In this document: positions 15,890-23,554 of the stretch, piece by piece
Layout: every line of letters starts with the position of its first letter
Numbering within the stretch: position 1 is the first letter of the stretch
Assembly: GCA_023423995.1 (NCBI GenBank)
Contig: JAFAEL010000103.1
Location: forward strand, 1 to 26,951
Source: Pseudomonadota bacterium
GTDB taxonomy: Bacteria > Pseudomonadota > Alphaproteobacteria > Rhizobiales > Beijerinckiaceae
Length of the DNA: 26,951 nt
Direction: 5' to 3'
Notes under the pieces: model-generated
The model's database searches: none
What the model was told of the DNA's origin: nothing
Seen by the model: the letters and a program-made list of their open reading frames with translations, nothing else
Translations under genes and position numbers: made by a program

Positions 15890-16180
15890 GTGCTGTCGCG
15901 CCGTTTCCTTCTTTCTGCGCTCCTCGGCGCGCCGTTGGTGGTACCGCTCGGCTTGACTGTGTCAACGGAGGCCGAGGCGCAACGAGAGCGACCGAACCGG
16001 CCGGACCGGCCCAGCCGCCCGAGGCGACACCGTCCTCCTGCACCGCGTCCCCGGACGGAGCGTCGGCCGCCGCCTCGCCGGAACCTCGTCTGGGTGCCTG
16101 GTCGCTGGGTCTGGTCCGATCGGCGCTGGCGTTGGGTTTGGGTTCCTGGCCGGTGGGTGAGCCGCCGCGGTCGTTGGTAG
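15890..16180 (+). CDS. small secreted tryptophan-rich (YXWGXW-like) protein
   Basis: The 96-residue protein starts with a signal peptide (basic MLSRRF, hydrophobic to about residue 22, cleavage probably near AEAQ at 31). A strongly basic proline/arginine-rich linker follows (residues 32-65). The C-terminus has two near-identical repeats, LVWVPGRWVWSDRRW and WVWVPGRWVSRRGRW, like the aromatic repeats of the YXWGXW family of periplasmic or surface proteins. The start is GTG 15890 with GGGGAGG 5 bases upstream, better than any nearby ATG. The function is unknown; the basic linker suggests binding to anionic envelope polymers. It is probably co-transcribed with the DUF1269 gene. Confidence 0.75.
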   Translation: MLSRRFLLSALLGAPLVVPLGLTVSTEAEAQRERPNRPDRPSRPRRHRPPAPRPRTERRPPPRRNLVWVPGRWVWSDRRWRWVWVPGRWVSRRGRW

Positions 16181-16239
16181 GAGGACGGTCCGCGAGGCTA
16201 GGAAGGCATCGCCGGATTGGCTCGGACGCAAATGTCGCG

Positions 16240-16272
16240 CGATCGGGAGCCTTTCTGTCATCAACCCGATCG
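16240..16272. terminator. long-loop inverted repeat after the YXWGXW-like gene
   Basis: CGATCGGG and CCCGATCG are exact inverted repeats separated by 17 bases. It lies 60 bases after the stop at 16180 and 140 bases before the HdeD-like gene. No T-run follows, so terminator or operator are both possible. Nothing else recognisable lies in 16181-16411. Confidence 0.25.
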
Positions 16273-16411
16273 TCCCTAGGCGCAGCTTCCTTAGCTTCGT
16301 CCTCCAGGTCGAGATCGACCACTGCCCCCGTGGCCGCGCCACACCGTCGACCGCGGGTGGACAGGTTGCCCGCTCAATCCGGAGCGGCCCTGACGGCGAG
16401 GGAGGGGGCTG

Positions 16412-17020
16412 ATGAGAAGCGGCAATGGTGCCTCTCCGAGCGGGGCAGAGATGCCGGAGAGGGCTCTCGGTCGAACACGGCTCCTGTTGGGGTATGTGAT
16501 GGTTCTCGCGGGCGCCGTCGTTCTCGGCGACCTGGCGCTCGCCTCGTTCGTCAGCCCGACCTTCATCGGCGCGATCGCGATCCTCGTCGGCGCCAGCGAG
16601 ATCATCCACGCGGTCTGGAGCCGGCGACTGGGCGGCATGCCCTGGCAGATGCTGCTGGGATTGCTGTACGTCCTCGTCGGTCTCCTGCTGGTGGGCACTG
16701 GCGGCTCGAGCGCGATAGCCCTCACGCAATTCCTCGTGCGCTCGGCGCGACAGGGTGAACTCCTCCTTGCCTACGTTCTCGGGCTATCGCTCGTGCTTTC
16801 CGGTGCCGTCAGGATCCTCTTCGCCCTGAGCCATCGGCTGCAAGGCGGCTGGGGGATGCTAGGCGCAGGCACGTTCGGAGTTGCGGCGGGCGTCATCGTC
16901 TTGGCGGAGTTCCCGAAGACGGGCTTCTGGATCTTCGGGCTGCTGCTTGGGATCGATCTCATCGTCCACGGTGCGGCATGGCTCGGCTACGCGAAGGCCC
17001 CAGCAGCCACGCCGGGTTAA
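16412..17020 (+). CDS. HdeD-family (DUF308) membrane protein
   Basis: The 202-residue protein has about six membrane segments in pairs (near residues 27-47, 50-68, 78-97, 115-135, 145-163 and 168-190), as in HdeD/DUF308 proteins. HdeD of E. coli is linked to acid resistance at high cell density; for alphaproteobacterial members the role is only assumed. ATG 16412 has GAGGGAGGGG about 5 bases upstream. The first 20 residues are hydrophilic, and the start could instead be ATG 16451, which lacks a comparable ribosome site. It lies downstream of the DUF1269 and YXWGXW-like genes on the same strand and on the other side of the gene-free gap from arcA, whose product also raises pH. Confidence 0.8.
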   Translation: MRSGNGASPSGAEMPERALGRTRLLLGYVMVLAGAVVLGDLALASFVSPTFIGAIAILVGASEIIHAVWSRRLGGMPWQMLLGLLYVLVGLLLVGTGGSSAIALTQFLVRSARQGELLLAYVLGLSLVLSGAVRILFALSHRLQGGWGMLGAGTFGVAAGVIVLAEFPKTGFWIFGLLLGIDLIVHGAAWLGYAKAPAATPG

Positions 17021-17045
17021 GGCGCGCCCGCTTTGAGCGAAGATT

Positions 17046-17075
17046 CTTCCTGGTAGTTGAGGCTGCTACAGGAAG
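17046..17075. terminator. hairpin between convergent hdeD-like and uxuA genes
   Basis: CTTCCTG-TAG pairs with CTA-CAGGAAG (one bulged G at 17053) across a 9-base loop. It lies 26 bases after the HdeD-like stop, in the 190-base gap between convergent genes, where a terminator is expected. A T-run is lacking. The rest of the gap shows no gene. Confidence 0.4.
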
Positions 17076-17210
17076 CTGTCGGGTGTCGAGGGAGCGGAGC
17101 GAGCCTTCAGGAGGGCGTCCCTTGACCCGTTGGCCGCTCGGGTAACGGCACCCCTCGAAGCGAACACGTATCGGCAAACGCGCGAAAGGGGCTGCTCCCG
17201 GCATCTCCAA

Positions 17211-18425
17211 TCAGACCTGGCGCACGCGTATAGCTTCTGGCGGGGCGCCGAGCGCGTAGAGGATGCCGCGAAGTTCCGCTAGGCCCTTCAGCCGGCCGAT
17301 GGCGGCGTAGCCCGGGTTCACAATCTTGCGGAGGTCGTCCATCATCCGGTGGCCGTGGTCGGGTCGGAAGATCAGCTTCTGCGCCGGGCCGCGCTTCCTG
17401 TCCTCTGCCACGAGTTCGCGGAGCACGGCGACCATGTCGACATCGCCTTCGAGATGCGCGGCCTCGTGGAAGGAGCGCGGATCGTCGGCATCGCGCTTCG
17501 TCGCGCGCAGGTGCGCGAAGTGGATGCGGTTGCCGAACCGGCGGACGATCGCCGGCAGATCGTTGTCCGCCCGCACCCCGAGCGAGCCCGTGCAGAAGCA
17601 CATGCCGTTTGCGGGAGATGGCACGGCCTCGAAGAGGGCCGCGTAGTCCTCCTCGGTCGAGGCGACGCGAGGCAGGCCGAACAAAGGGCGCGGCGGGTCG
17701 TCGGGATGGAGTGTCAGCCGCATCCCGAACGCCTCGGCGGCGGGCGTGACAGCCTGTAGGAACTCGATCAGGTGTTGCCGCAGCCGCGGGGCATCGATGC
17801 CGGCGTAGCTTCTGAGTCGCTCGCGGAAGGCCGGGATCGACAGCGGGTCCGTGGTCGAACCGGGGAGGGCGCTCGCGATCGTGACGACGAGGGCGTCCCG
17901 GTCCTCCTGGGTCATCGCCTCGTAGATCCCGTGCGCCCGCTCGCGTTCCTCCGGCGTATAATCCGCCTCGGCACCGTCCCGCACCAGGATGTGCAGGTCG
18001 AAGGCAGCGAAGCGATCCTGCTCGAAGCGAAGCGCCGTCGCGCCCGTCGGCAGCACCCAGTCTAGATCGGTGCGGGTCCAGTCGACCACGGGCATGAAAT
18101 TGTAGCAGACGACCTTGACGTCGTTGGCAGCGAGCGCCTCGAGGCTCGCGATCCAGGCCTCGATCTCGGTTTTCGCCTGCTGGCCGAGACGCTTGACGGA
18201 ATCGGGCACCGGGATCGACTCGACGACCGTCCAGGCAAGTTCGGAACGGTCGCCCGGGGCGTCCTCGATCAGGCGCTTGCGGTCCGCTACTTCGGATGCC
18301 GTCCAGGCTTGACCGATCGGGATGTCGTGCAGGGAGGTCACGACGTCCGTCGCGCCCGCCTGGCGGATGTCGTCGAGCGAGACGGCATCGCGTCCCGGCC
18401 CGTACCAGCGCCAGCCCTGCCGCAT
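17211..18425 (-). CDS. uxuA: mannonate dehydratase
   Basis: The 404-residue enzyme dehydrates D-mannonate to 2-keto-3-deoxy-D-gluconate in the cytoplasm. Length and motifs match UxuA: WRWYGP at the N-terminus, KVVCYNFMPVVDWTRTDL near residues 105-120, TLHPDDPPRPLFGLPRV near 235, NGMCFCTGSLG with the metal-binding cysteine, IHFAHLR, and RPDHGHRM near the C-terminus. The ATG at 18425 has GGGGAGAGGG just upstream; the frame runs on to 18497 into the regulator gene, but that extension lacks family character. It is 28 bases downstream of the GntR-type regulator and divergent from the transporter/uxuB unit, with which it should form one pathway. The identification is firm. Confidence 0.95.
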   Translation of the reverse strand: MRQGWRWYGPGRDAVSLDDIRQAGATDVVTSLHDIPIGQAWTASEVADRKRLIEDAPGDRSELAWTVVESIPVPDSVKRLGQQAKTEIEAWIASLEALAANDVKVVCYNFMPVVDWTRTDLDWVLPTGATALRFEQDRFAAFDLHILVRDGAEADYTPEERERAHGIYEAMTQEDRDALVVTIASALPGSTTDPLSIPAFRERLRSYAGIDAPRLRQHLIEFLQAVTPAAEAFGMRLTLHPDDPPRPLFGLPRVASTEEDYAALFEAVPSPANGMCFCTGSLGVRADNDLPAIVRRFGNRIHFAHLRATKRDADDPRSFHEAAHLEGDVDMVAVLRELVAEDRKRGPAQKLIFRPDHGHRMMDDLRKIVNPGYAAIGRLKGLAELRGILYALGAPPEAIRVRQV

Positions 18426-18453
18426 GTTTCCCTCTCCCCGGTTGTGGTGGAGC

Positions 18454-19167
18454 TCAGGTGAAGTAGGCCGGATGGAGCCTCGCGAGGATCCGGGCATCCG
18501 GGAGGACGGCCTGGAGGTGGGCCTGCATCGCAGTCCGGGCGGCGGGAGCGTTCCCGGCGCGGATGGCGTCGGCGATCACCCGGTGCTCGCCGATGACCTG
18601 GCCCATTCGGCCTAGCGCCGGGAGCGTCAGCCTTCGGCATCGGTCGATCTGCAGCTTGGCCTGCCGGACGGTCTTCCAGATCCCCGCATGGCCGGAGAGG
18701 GTTGCGATCGCCTCGTGGAATCCCTCATCCGCCTCGTGGAACGCCGCCTGATCGCCCAGCCTGGCAAAGGCCTCCTGCCGCTCGATGACCTTGCTCAGCG
18801 CGTCTGCGCCCGCCGGACCAGCCCGCTTGGCCGCCATCTCGACGAGCGCGCCCTCGAGGGCCTGCCGGACCACGACTGCCTCGGGAATGGCGGAAAGGGG
18901 GATCCGGGCAACGAAGGTCCCGGCCTGCGGCCGGATGTCGACGAGGCCCTCCTCCGAGAGGCGGATGAGGGCCTCCCGGATAGGCGTGCGGCTGACGCCG
19001 AAACGCTCGGTGAGGTCCTTCTCGGACAAGGCCGCGCCTGGCTCGAGCCCGAGCGAGACGATCTCGTCCCTGAGCTCGGCACAGATAGCCGATGCCGCCG
19101 TGAAAGGACGCCGGTGCATCCGTCGCGGCTCGGTCTCGGTCGGGGGAAGCGTCGGGTGCGGATCCAT
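18454..19167 (-). CDS. GntR-family regulator with FCD domain, probable hexonate-locus regulator
   Basis: The 237-residue protein carries a GntR winged helix (ICAELRDEIVSLGLEPGAALSEKDLTERFGVSRTPIREAL, described here by its position near residues 28-65) and an FCD domain with ligand residues D and H in DEGFHEA, H in GEHRVIA and H in QAHLQAV. It precedes uxuA on the same strand, so it probably controls uxuA and, through the shared upstream region, the divergent transporter unit, as UxuR/ExuR-like FCD regulators do with hexuronate intermediates. ATG 19167 is a best guess; ATG 19119 is possible and neither has a strong ribosome site. It is unlike the tandem pair at 5768-7149. Confidence 0.86.
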   Translation of the reverse strand: MDPHPTLPPTETEPRRMHRRPFTAASAICAELRDEIVSLGLEPGAALSEKDLTERFGVSRTPIREALIRLSEEGLVDIRPQAGTFVARIPLSAIPEAVVVRQALEGALVEMAAKRAGPAGADALSKVIERQEAFARLGDQAAFHEADEGFHEAIATLSGHAGIWKTVRQAKLQIDRCRRLTLPALGRMGQVIGEHRVIADAIRAGNAPAARTAMQAHLQAVLPDARILARLHPAYFT

Positions 19168-19202
19168 GTCTTCTGGCGCTTGTCTTTCGACCGATTGACC
19201 GC

Positions 19203-19222
19203 ATTGATATATTAGTATTGAT
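19203..19222. promoter_or_regulatory. AT-rich element with direct repeats in the divergent gntR/SDR region
   Basis: ATTGAT occurs at 19203-19208 and again at 19217-19222, with TATTAGT between, an AT-rich island in GC-rich DNA. It lies 36 bases upstream of the regulator start. It probably marks the promoter/operator of the regulator-uxuA unit. The rest of the 273-base gap to 19440 shows no gene. Confidence 0.4.
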
Positions 19223-19440
19223 TGCGCGACAACGAGCAGCCGCATCTTGCGGGAGGGGGAGGCGTCCAGCGTGGCGTTGCATCCGGACAGGCTGTTGCCG
19301 GTTGAGGCGGACGCGCGCAGCTCCGCCGGGCATCTCGATGCCCAGGTCGCCGCTCGGCCGATCATCTCCCCACGCCGCCATGCGGATCGGCGCCGGTTCG
19401 CGAAACGGACCTACCGGCCATGACAGTGTCGGGAGGCGAG

Positions 19441-20199
19441 ATGCGCGAATTCTCGGGCCGGGTCGCACTCGTGACGGGCGGCGCCTCCGGCATCGGGCGC
19501 GCGGCGACGCTCGCTTTCGCCCGGGAGGGCGCCGCCGTAGCGTTCACGTACATCACGAGCGAAGACGAGGCGCGGGAGCTCGAAAGCCGCATATTGGTCG
19601 CCGGCGGGCGAGCGCTCGCGCTGCAGGCGGACATGACGGAGTGGGAGGAGGTCGAGCAGGCCTTCGCCAGAGCCGAGGAAGCTCTCGGACCCGTCGAGAT
19701 CCTGTTCGCGAATGCGGGCGGCCTGCTGAAGCGGGAGCGCTGCGTCGATACGAGCCCGGACTTCTGGGACGAGGTCTTCGCCGTCAACGTGAAGAGTACG
19801 TTCCTCGCGTGCAAGGCGGCACTCTCCCGGATGGAGCCGAGGCGACGGGGCGTGATCGTCACCATGAGCTCGCTCGCGGCATTCGATGGCGGTGGTCCGG
19901 GAGCGACGCACTACGCTGCCTCCAAGGGCGCGATCACGACCTATACGCGCGGGCTGGCCAAGGAGGTTGGGCCGCTCGGCATCCGGGTGAACGGGGTCGC
20001 GCCGGGGCTGATCGGGACGCGCTTTCACGACCGTTTCAACACGCCTGAGGGCCGTAAGGCCACGGCAGAACGCACTCCGCTTCGCCGGGAGGGGACGCCA
20101 GAGGACGTCGCGGAGGCGGTCGTCTACCTCGCGTCCGGGAGATCGAGCTTCCTCGCTGGCGAGGTCATCCAGATCAATGGCGGGCTCGGGATGTTCTGA
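19441..20199 (+). CDS. short-chain dehydrogenase/reductase (SDR)
   Basis: The 252-residue protein is a classical SDR: TGGASGIG at residues 12-19 binds NAD(P), NAGG at 91-94, and the catalytic tetrad N116, S143, Y158 and K162 (YAASK) is complete. INGG near the C-terminus is also typical. Start ATG 19441 is preferred over 19420 because GGGAGGCG lies just before it. It opens the plus-strand unit of transporter and uxuB-like genes, 45 bases before the binding protein. A role in oxidising a sugar, sugar acid or polyol, or 2-keto-3-deoxygluconate, fits the context, but SDR substrates cannot be read from sequence. Confidence 0.9.
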   Translation: MREFSGRVALVTGGASGIGRAATLAFAREGAAVAFTYITSEDEARELESRILVAGGRALALQADMTEWEEVEQAFARAEEALGPVEILFANAGGLLKRERCVDTSPDFWDEVFAVNVKSTFLACKAALSRMEPRRRGVIVTMSSLAAFDGGGPGATHYAASKGAITTYTRGLAKEVGPLGIRVNGVAPGLIGTRFHDRFNTPEGRKATAERTPLRREGTPEDVAEAVVYLASGRSSFLAGEVIQINGGLGMF

Positions 20200-20244
20200 G
20201 CCGGCCGCGGCGGACAAGCGTAGAACGACAACAGGAGCAGGCGC

Positions 20245-21456
20245 ATGATGAAGAGCCCGACGATCTCCGCTCCGTCACGCCGCAGGGTAGTCGGCGGCCT
20301 CACGACGCTCGCTGCAATGGGGCTGAGCGGGGCGAGGGCGCAGGGCGAGAGACCCACCCTGCCGAAGTCGCCGGTTGCGCTCAACATCATCGATGTCGGT
20401 GGCGCGCTCGCTCTCGTGCAGAAACCCATCGAGAACTTCCGCAAGGCGCAACCCGAACTGGTCTCGCGCATCACCTTCACCAAGGCGCCCGCGCCCGAAT
20501 TACCCGCCAAGCTGAAGGCCCAGCAGGATGCCGGCCGGGTGGACATCGACCTGATGCTCGGCGGGCTAGACGCGGTTTCCGGCGGCATCGACCAGAACCT
20601 GTGGCAGCCGCTGTTCCCCCGCTTCGCCGGAATCCTGCCGAACCCGGACGAGATCCTGCAGAAGGCGGCGCTCGACATGCACAATCTGGCCAAAGGACAG
20701 GCCATGTGCATGGTCTACTACCCGTCGGGCCCGCTTCTCGAATACATGCCGGCCAAAGTGAAGACGCCGCCCGCTACAGCGCAGGAATTGTTGGACTGGA
20801 CCAGGCAGAACCCGAACCGCTTCATCTATGCGAGGCCTGCGAATTCCGGCCCGGGCCGCACATGGCTGATGGGCCTGCCCTACCTCCTCGGTGACACAGA
20901 CCCGAAGGACCCGATGAAGGGTTGGGACAAGACCTGGGGCTACCTAAAGGCGCTCGGCGAGAACATCGAATATTATCCGACCGGCACCGGGGTCACCATG
21001 AAGGAACTCGGCGAGGGCACGCGCGACATGATCGTGTCGACGACCGGCTGGGACATCAATCCGCGCGCCCTCGGCATTGTGCCGAAGGAGGCCGAAGTAG
21101 CCACCCTGAAGGGTTTTCACTGGGTTTCGGACGCCCAATACATGGCGATCCCAAAAGGCGTCGCAGAGGGGAAGGTTGCAGTCCTGCTCGAACTCATCAG
21201 CTTCGTCATGAGGCCGGAGCAGCAGGCCTATACCTACGACGAAGGCTACTTCTACCCCGGTCCTGCCGCGAAGAACGTGACGCTCGACATGGCTCCGCCG
21301 GAGAGCCAGGCCGCCATCAAGGAGTTCGGGCGCCCGCAATATGAGCGCTGGATTGCCGACAATCCGATCGAGACGCCGCTCGAGCCCGAGAAGATGGTCT
21401 CCGCCTTCAAGCGCTGGGACCAGGAGATCGGCTCGGGCAGCAAACGGAGGGGCTAG
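20245..21456 (+). CDS. ABC transporter solute-binding protein (first copy)
   Basis: The 403-residue protein has a twin-arginine-type signal (SRRRVVGGLTTLAAM, cleavage probably after GARAQ near residue 33) and an extracellular solute-binding family 1 fold, related to binding proteins of PotD/iron/sugar-type systems. ATG 20245 has AGGAG 7 bases upstream. It lies 45 bases after the SDR gene and before the ATPase and two permeases of one ABC importer. A close paralogue lies at 25933, sharing long stretches such as LKAQQDAGRVDIDL, DPKDPMKGWDKTW and MKELGEGTRD. With uxuA and uxuB nearby, the ligand is probably a hexonate, hexuronate or polyol. A hairpin follows at 21481-21496. Confidence 0.88.
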   Translation: MMKSPTISAPSRRRVVGGLTTLAAMGLSGARAQGERPTLPKSPVALNIIDVGGALALVQKPIENFRKAQPELVSRITFTKAPAPELPAKLKAQQDAGRVDIDLMLGGLDAVSGGIDQNLWQPLFPRFAGILPNPDEILQKAALDMHNLAKGQAMCMVYYPSGPLLEYMPAKVKTPPATAQELLDWTRQNPNRFIYARPANSGPGRTWLMGLPYLLGDTDPKDPMKGWDKTWGYLKALGENIEYYPTGTGVTMKELGEGTRDMIVSTTGWDINPRALGIVPKEAEVATLKGFHWVSDAQYMAIPKGVAEGKVAVLLELISFVMRPEQQAYTYDEGYFYPGPAAKNVTLDMAPPESQAAIKEFGRPQYERWIADNPIETPLEPEKMVSAFKRWDQEIGSGSKRRG

Positions 21457-21480
21457 TGGCCGGTCGGCGCCAGGCGGATC

Positions 21481-21496
21481 CGAGGCGCTCGCCTCG
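21481..21496 (+). promoter_or_regulatory. intercistronic hairpin between solute-binding protein and ATPase genes
   Basis: CGAGGCG and CGCCTCG are exact inverted repeats around CT. It lies 24 bases after the binding-protein stop, in a 91-base gap, the longest within this operon. Such hairpins often protect the upstream mRNA and raise binding-protein levels over the membrane subunits; that role is inferred here. Confidence 0.45.
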
Positions 21497-21547
21497 CGGC
21501 ATCGAGGTCCGCGGGATCAGGCCGGGGACGACACCGACGCGGACATC

Positions 21548-22630
21548 ATGACCCTTCACGCACCATCCGTCCCCGGCGGGGTCGCCCTCGAACTGCGCAA
21601 GGTCAGGCGAACCTTCGGCAGCCATGCCGCGCTCGCCGGGATCGACCTATCGATCAAGGCCGGCGAGTTCATCGCGCTCCTGGGCCCCTCGGGCTGCGGA
21701 AAGTCGACGGCCCTGAACTGCATCGCGGGCCTGCTGCCGCTGTCCGGCGGCTCCATCCATCTCGGTGACCGCCGGATCGACCAGCTGAAACCCGAGCAGC
21801 GCGGCTTCGGCATGGTCTTCCAGAGCTATGCGCTCTTTCCGCATCTGACGGTCCGGAAGAATGTCGGGTTTGGCCTGGCCATGCGGGGCGTGAAGCGGAG
21901 CGAGATCAACCGGCGCGTCGACGAAGCTCTCGGTCTCGTGCGGCTCCGCGAGCAGGCGGACAAGCTTCCAGGCCAGATGTCGGGCGGACAGCAGCAACGC
22001 GTCGCCATCGCCCGCGCCATCGTCATCGAGCCGGCGGTCGTGCTCATGGATGAGCCGCTCTCGAACCTGGATGCAAAGCTGCGCCTCGAGATGCGGGCCG
22101 AGATCCGGCGCATCCACGAGATGATCGGCTCCACCACGGTCTACGTCACGCACGACCAGGACGAGGCGCTCTCGATGGCCGATCGCGTCGTCGTCATGCG
22201 TGACGGGGCGATCCGCCAGGTGGGTACGCCGGAGGAGCTATACGAGAAGCCCGCGCACCAGGACGTTGCGGACTTCATGGGCTTCCGCAATCGGCTGGCT
22301 GGCAGGGTCGTCGGTGTAGCGAACGGCCGCGCCGAGGTCGAGGTGGCGGGCGCGCGCCTGTCCGGGATCGTCCGGGAGGACGTCAGGGCGGGAAGCGGTG
22401 CTCTCGTCTCGATCCGGCCGGAAGACCTGGTGCCGGGTGGCACGGAGCAGGGCCTCCCGGCACGCGTGGTGGCAATCGAGTATCGCGGCCGCGCCTTCTT
22501 CGGGAATGCAGTCGCCGCTGACGGGACCCCGCTGTTCTTTCGAGCCGACCGAGCACTCGACAAGGGCGCGGAGATCCAGCTTCGGGCGGAGCCATCGCGA
22601 ACGCTGGTCTTTGCGGAGGCCGTCGCGTGA
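21548..22630 (+). CDS. ABC transporter ATP-binding protein (UgpC/PotA type)
   Basis: The 360-residue protein has the full ATPase set: Walker A GPSGCGKST at residues 46-54, Q-loop VFQSYALFPHL, signature MSGGQQQR, Walker B VVLMDEPLSNLD and switch histidine VTHD. A C-terminal TOBE-like regulatory domain follows (VSIRPEDL). This long form is typical of importers for sugars, polyamines or sugar acids. It energises the two permeases that follow and serves one or both binding proteins. The frame is open from 21341, but the family homology starts at about ATG 21548, which lacks a clear ribosome site. The stop overlaps the next gene as GTGA. Confidence 0.93.
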   Translation: MTLHAPSVPGGVALELRKVRRTFGSHAALAGIDLSIKAGEFIALLGPSGCGKSTALNCIAGLLPLSGGSIHLGDRRIDQLKPEQRGFGMVFQSYALFPHLTVRKNVGFGLAMRGVKRSEINRRVDEALGLVRLREQADKLPGQMSGGQQQRVAIARAIVIEPAVVLMDEPLSNLDAKLRLEMRAEIRRIHEMIGSTTVYVTHDQDEALSMADRVVVMRDGAIRQVGTPEELYEKPAHQDVADFMGFRNRLAGRVVGVANGRAEVEVAGARLSGIVREDVRAGSGALVSIRPEDLVPGGTEQGLPARVVAIEYRGRAFFGNAVAADGTPLFFRADRALDKGAEIQLRAEPSRTLVFAEAVA

Positions 22631-23550
22631 GTTCGGTTCCGCTGGATCAGATCGTGACCGCGGCCGGGATCGAGGCGCGGGCTAACCTTCGAACGCGGCT
22701 TGCCGTGCGCGGGCTCGACGGGACGACCCTCTTCGTCCTCCCGGCGCTGGTCGCGATAGTGGCGCTTTTCGTCTATCCCTTCCTGTATGGGCTCGCCCTG
22801 TCGTTCCGCCCGAAACAGGGCGGCTTCCTTGGCAACTACACCCACTTCTTCTCCGATCCGTTCCTCTACGACACGATCTGGACTACGCTCCGGATCGCGC
22901 TTCCGGTCACCATCCTGAACCTCGCACTGGCTGTTCCGATCGCCATGCGGGTCCGCCTCATGCGGCGCCAGCGGCTCCTGACGACCATCCTCGTGCTGCC
23001 GGTCACGCTTGGAACCGTGCTCGTCGCCGAAGGCCTCCTGAACTATCTGGGCCCGCAAGGCTGGTTCAACCGCACGCTCATCTGGGCGGGTCTCCTGTCC
23101 GGCCCCGTGAAGCTCACGAACAACTACTGGGGCGTCTTCGCATCGCTCCTCATCACGGGCTTTCCCTTCACGTTCCTGCTGACCCTCTCCTACGTGACCG
23201 GGATCGATCCGGCGCTGGAGCAAGCGGGCGCCGTCCACGGGGCGAGCGCGCGCCAGCGCTTCACCAAGATCATCATGCCGCTTATCCTGCCTGGCCTTGC
23301 GATCACCTTCTGCCTGTCCTTCGTACAGGCCTTCGCGGTGTTTCCCTCGGCCGTGCTCCTTGGGGCGCCCGCCGGCGCGACACGCGTAATCTCCATCGCC
23401 GCGTACCAGGCGGCCTTCGAGGAATACGACTACTCGTTGGCCTCGGCGATCGCGATGATCATGGGCGCGGTCCAGCTTGCTCTCGTGGCGGCGGTGCTCG
23501 GCTTGCGCGGCCTGCTCTATCGCGGGCCAGTGGCCGGCACGAAGGGCTGA
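22627..23550 (+). CDS. ABC transporter permease 1 (PotB/CysT type)
   Basis: The 307-residue protein has six main membrane segments after a hydrophilic N-terminus of about 35 residues. The EAA loop that contacts the ATPase is visible as EQAGAVHGASARQRF followed by MPLILPG near residues 198-220. It begins with GTG 22627, overlapping the ATPase stop by 4 bases, and ends 4 bases before the second permease. The pair forms the inner-membrane channel of the importer. Confidence 0.92.
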   Translation: MSSVPLDQIVTAAGIEARANLRTRLAVRGLDGTTLFVLPALVAIVALFVYPFLYGLALSFRPKQGGFLGNYTHFFSDPFLYDTIWTTLRIALPVTILNLALAVPIAMRVRLMRRQRLLTTILVLPVTLGTVLVAEGLLNYLGPQGWFNRTLIWAGLLSGPVKLTNNYWGVFASLLITGFPFTFLLTLSYVTGIDPALEQAGAVHGASARQRFTKIIMPLILPGLAITFCLSFVQAFAVFPSAVLLGAPAGATRVISIAAYQAAFEEYDYSLASAIAMIMGAVQLALVAAVLGLRGLLYRGPVAGTKG

Positions 23551-23554
23551 CGCG

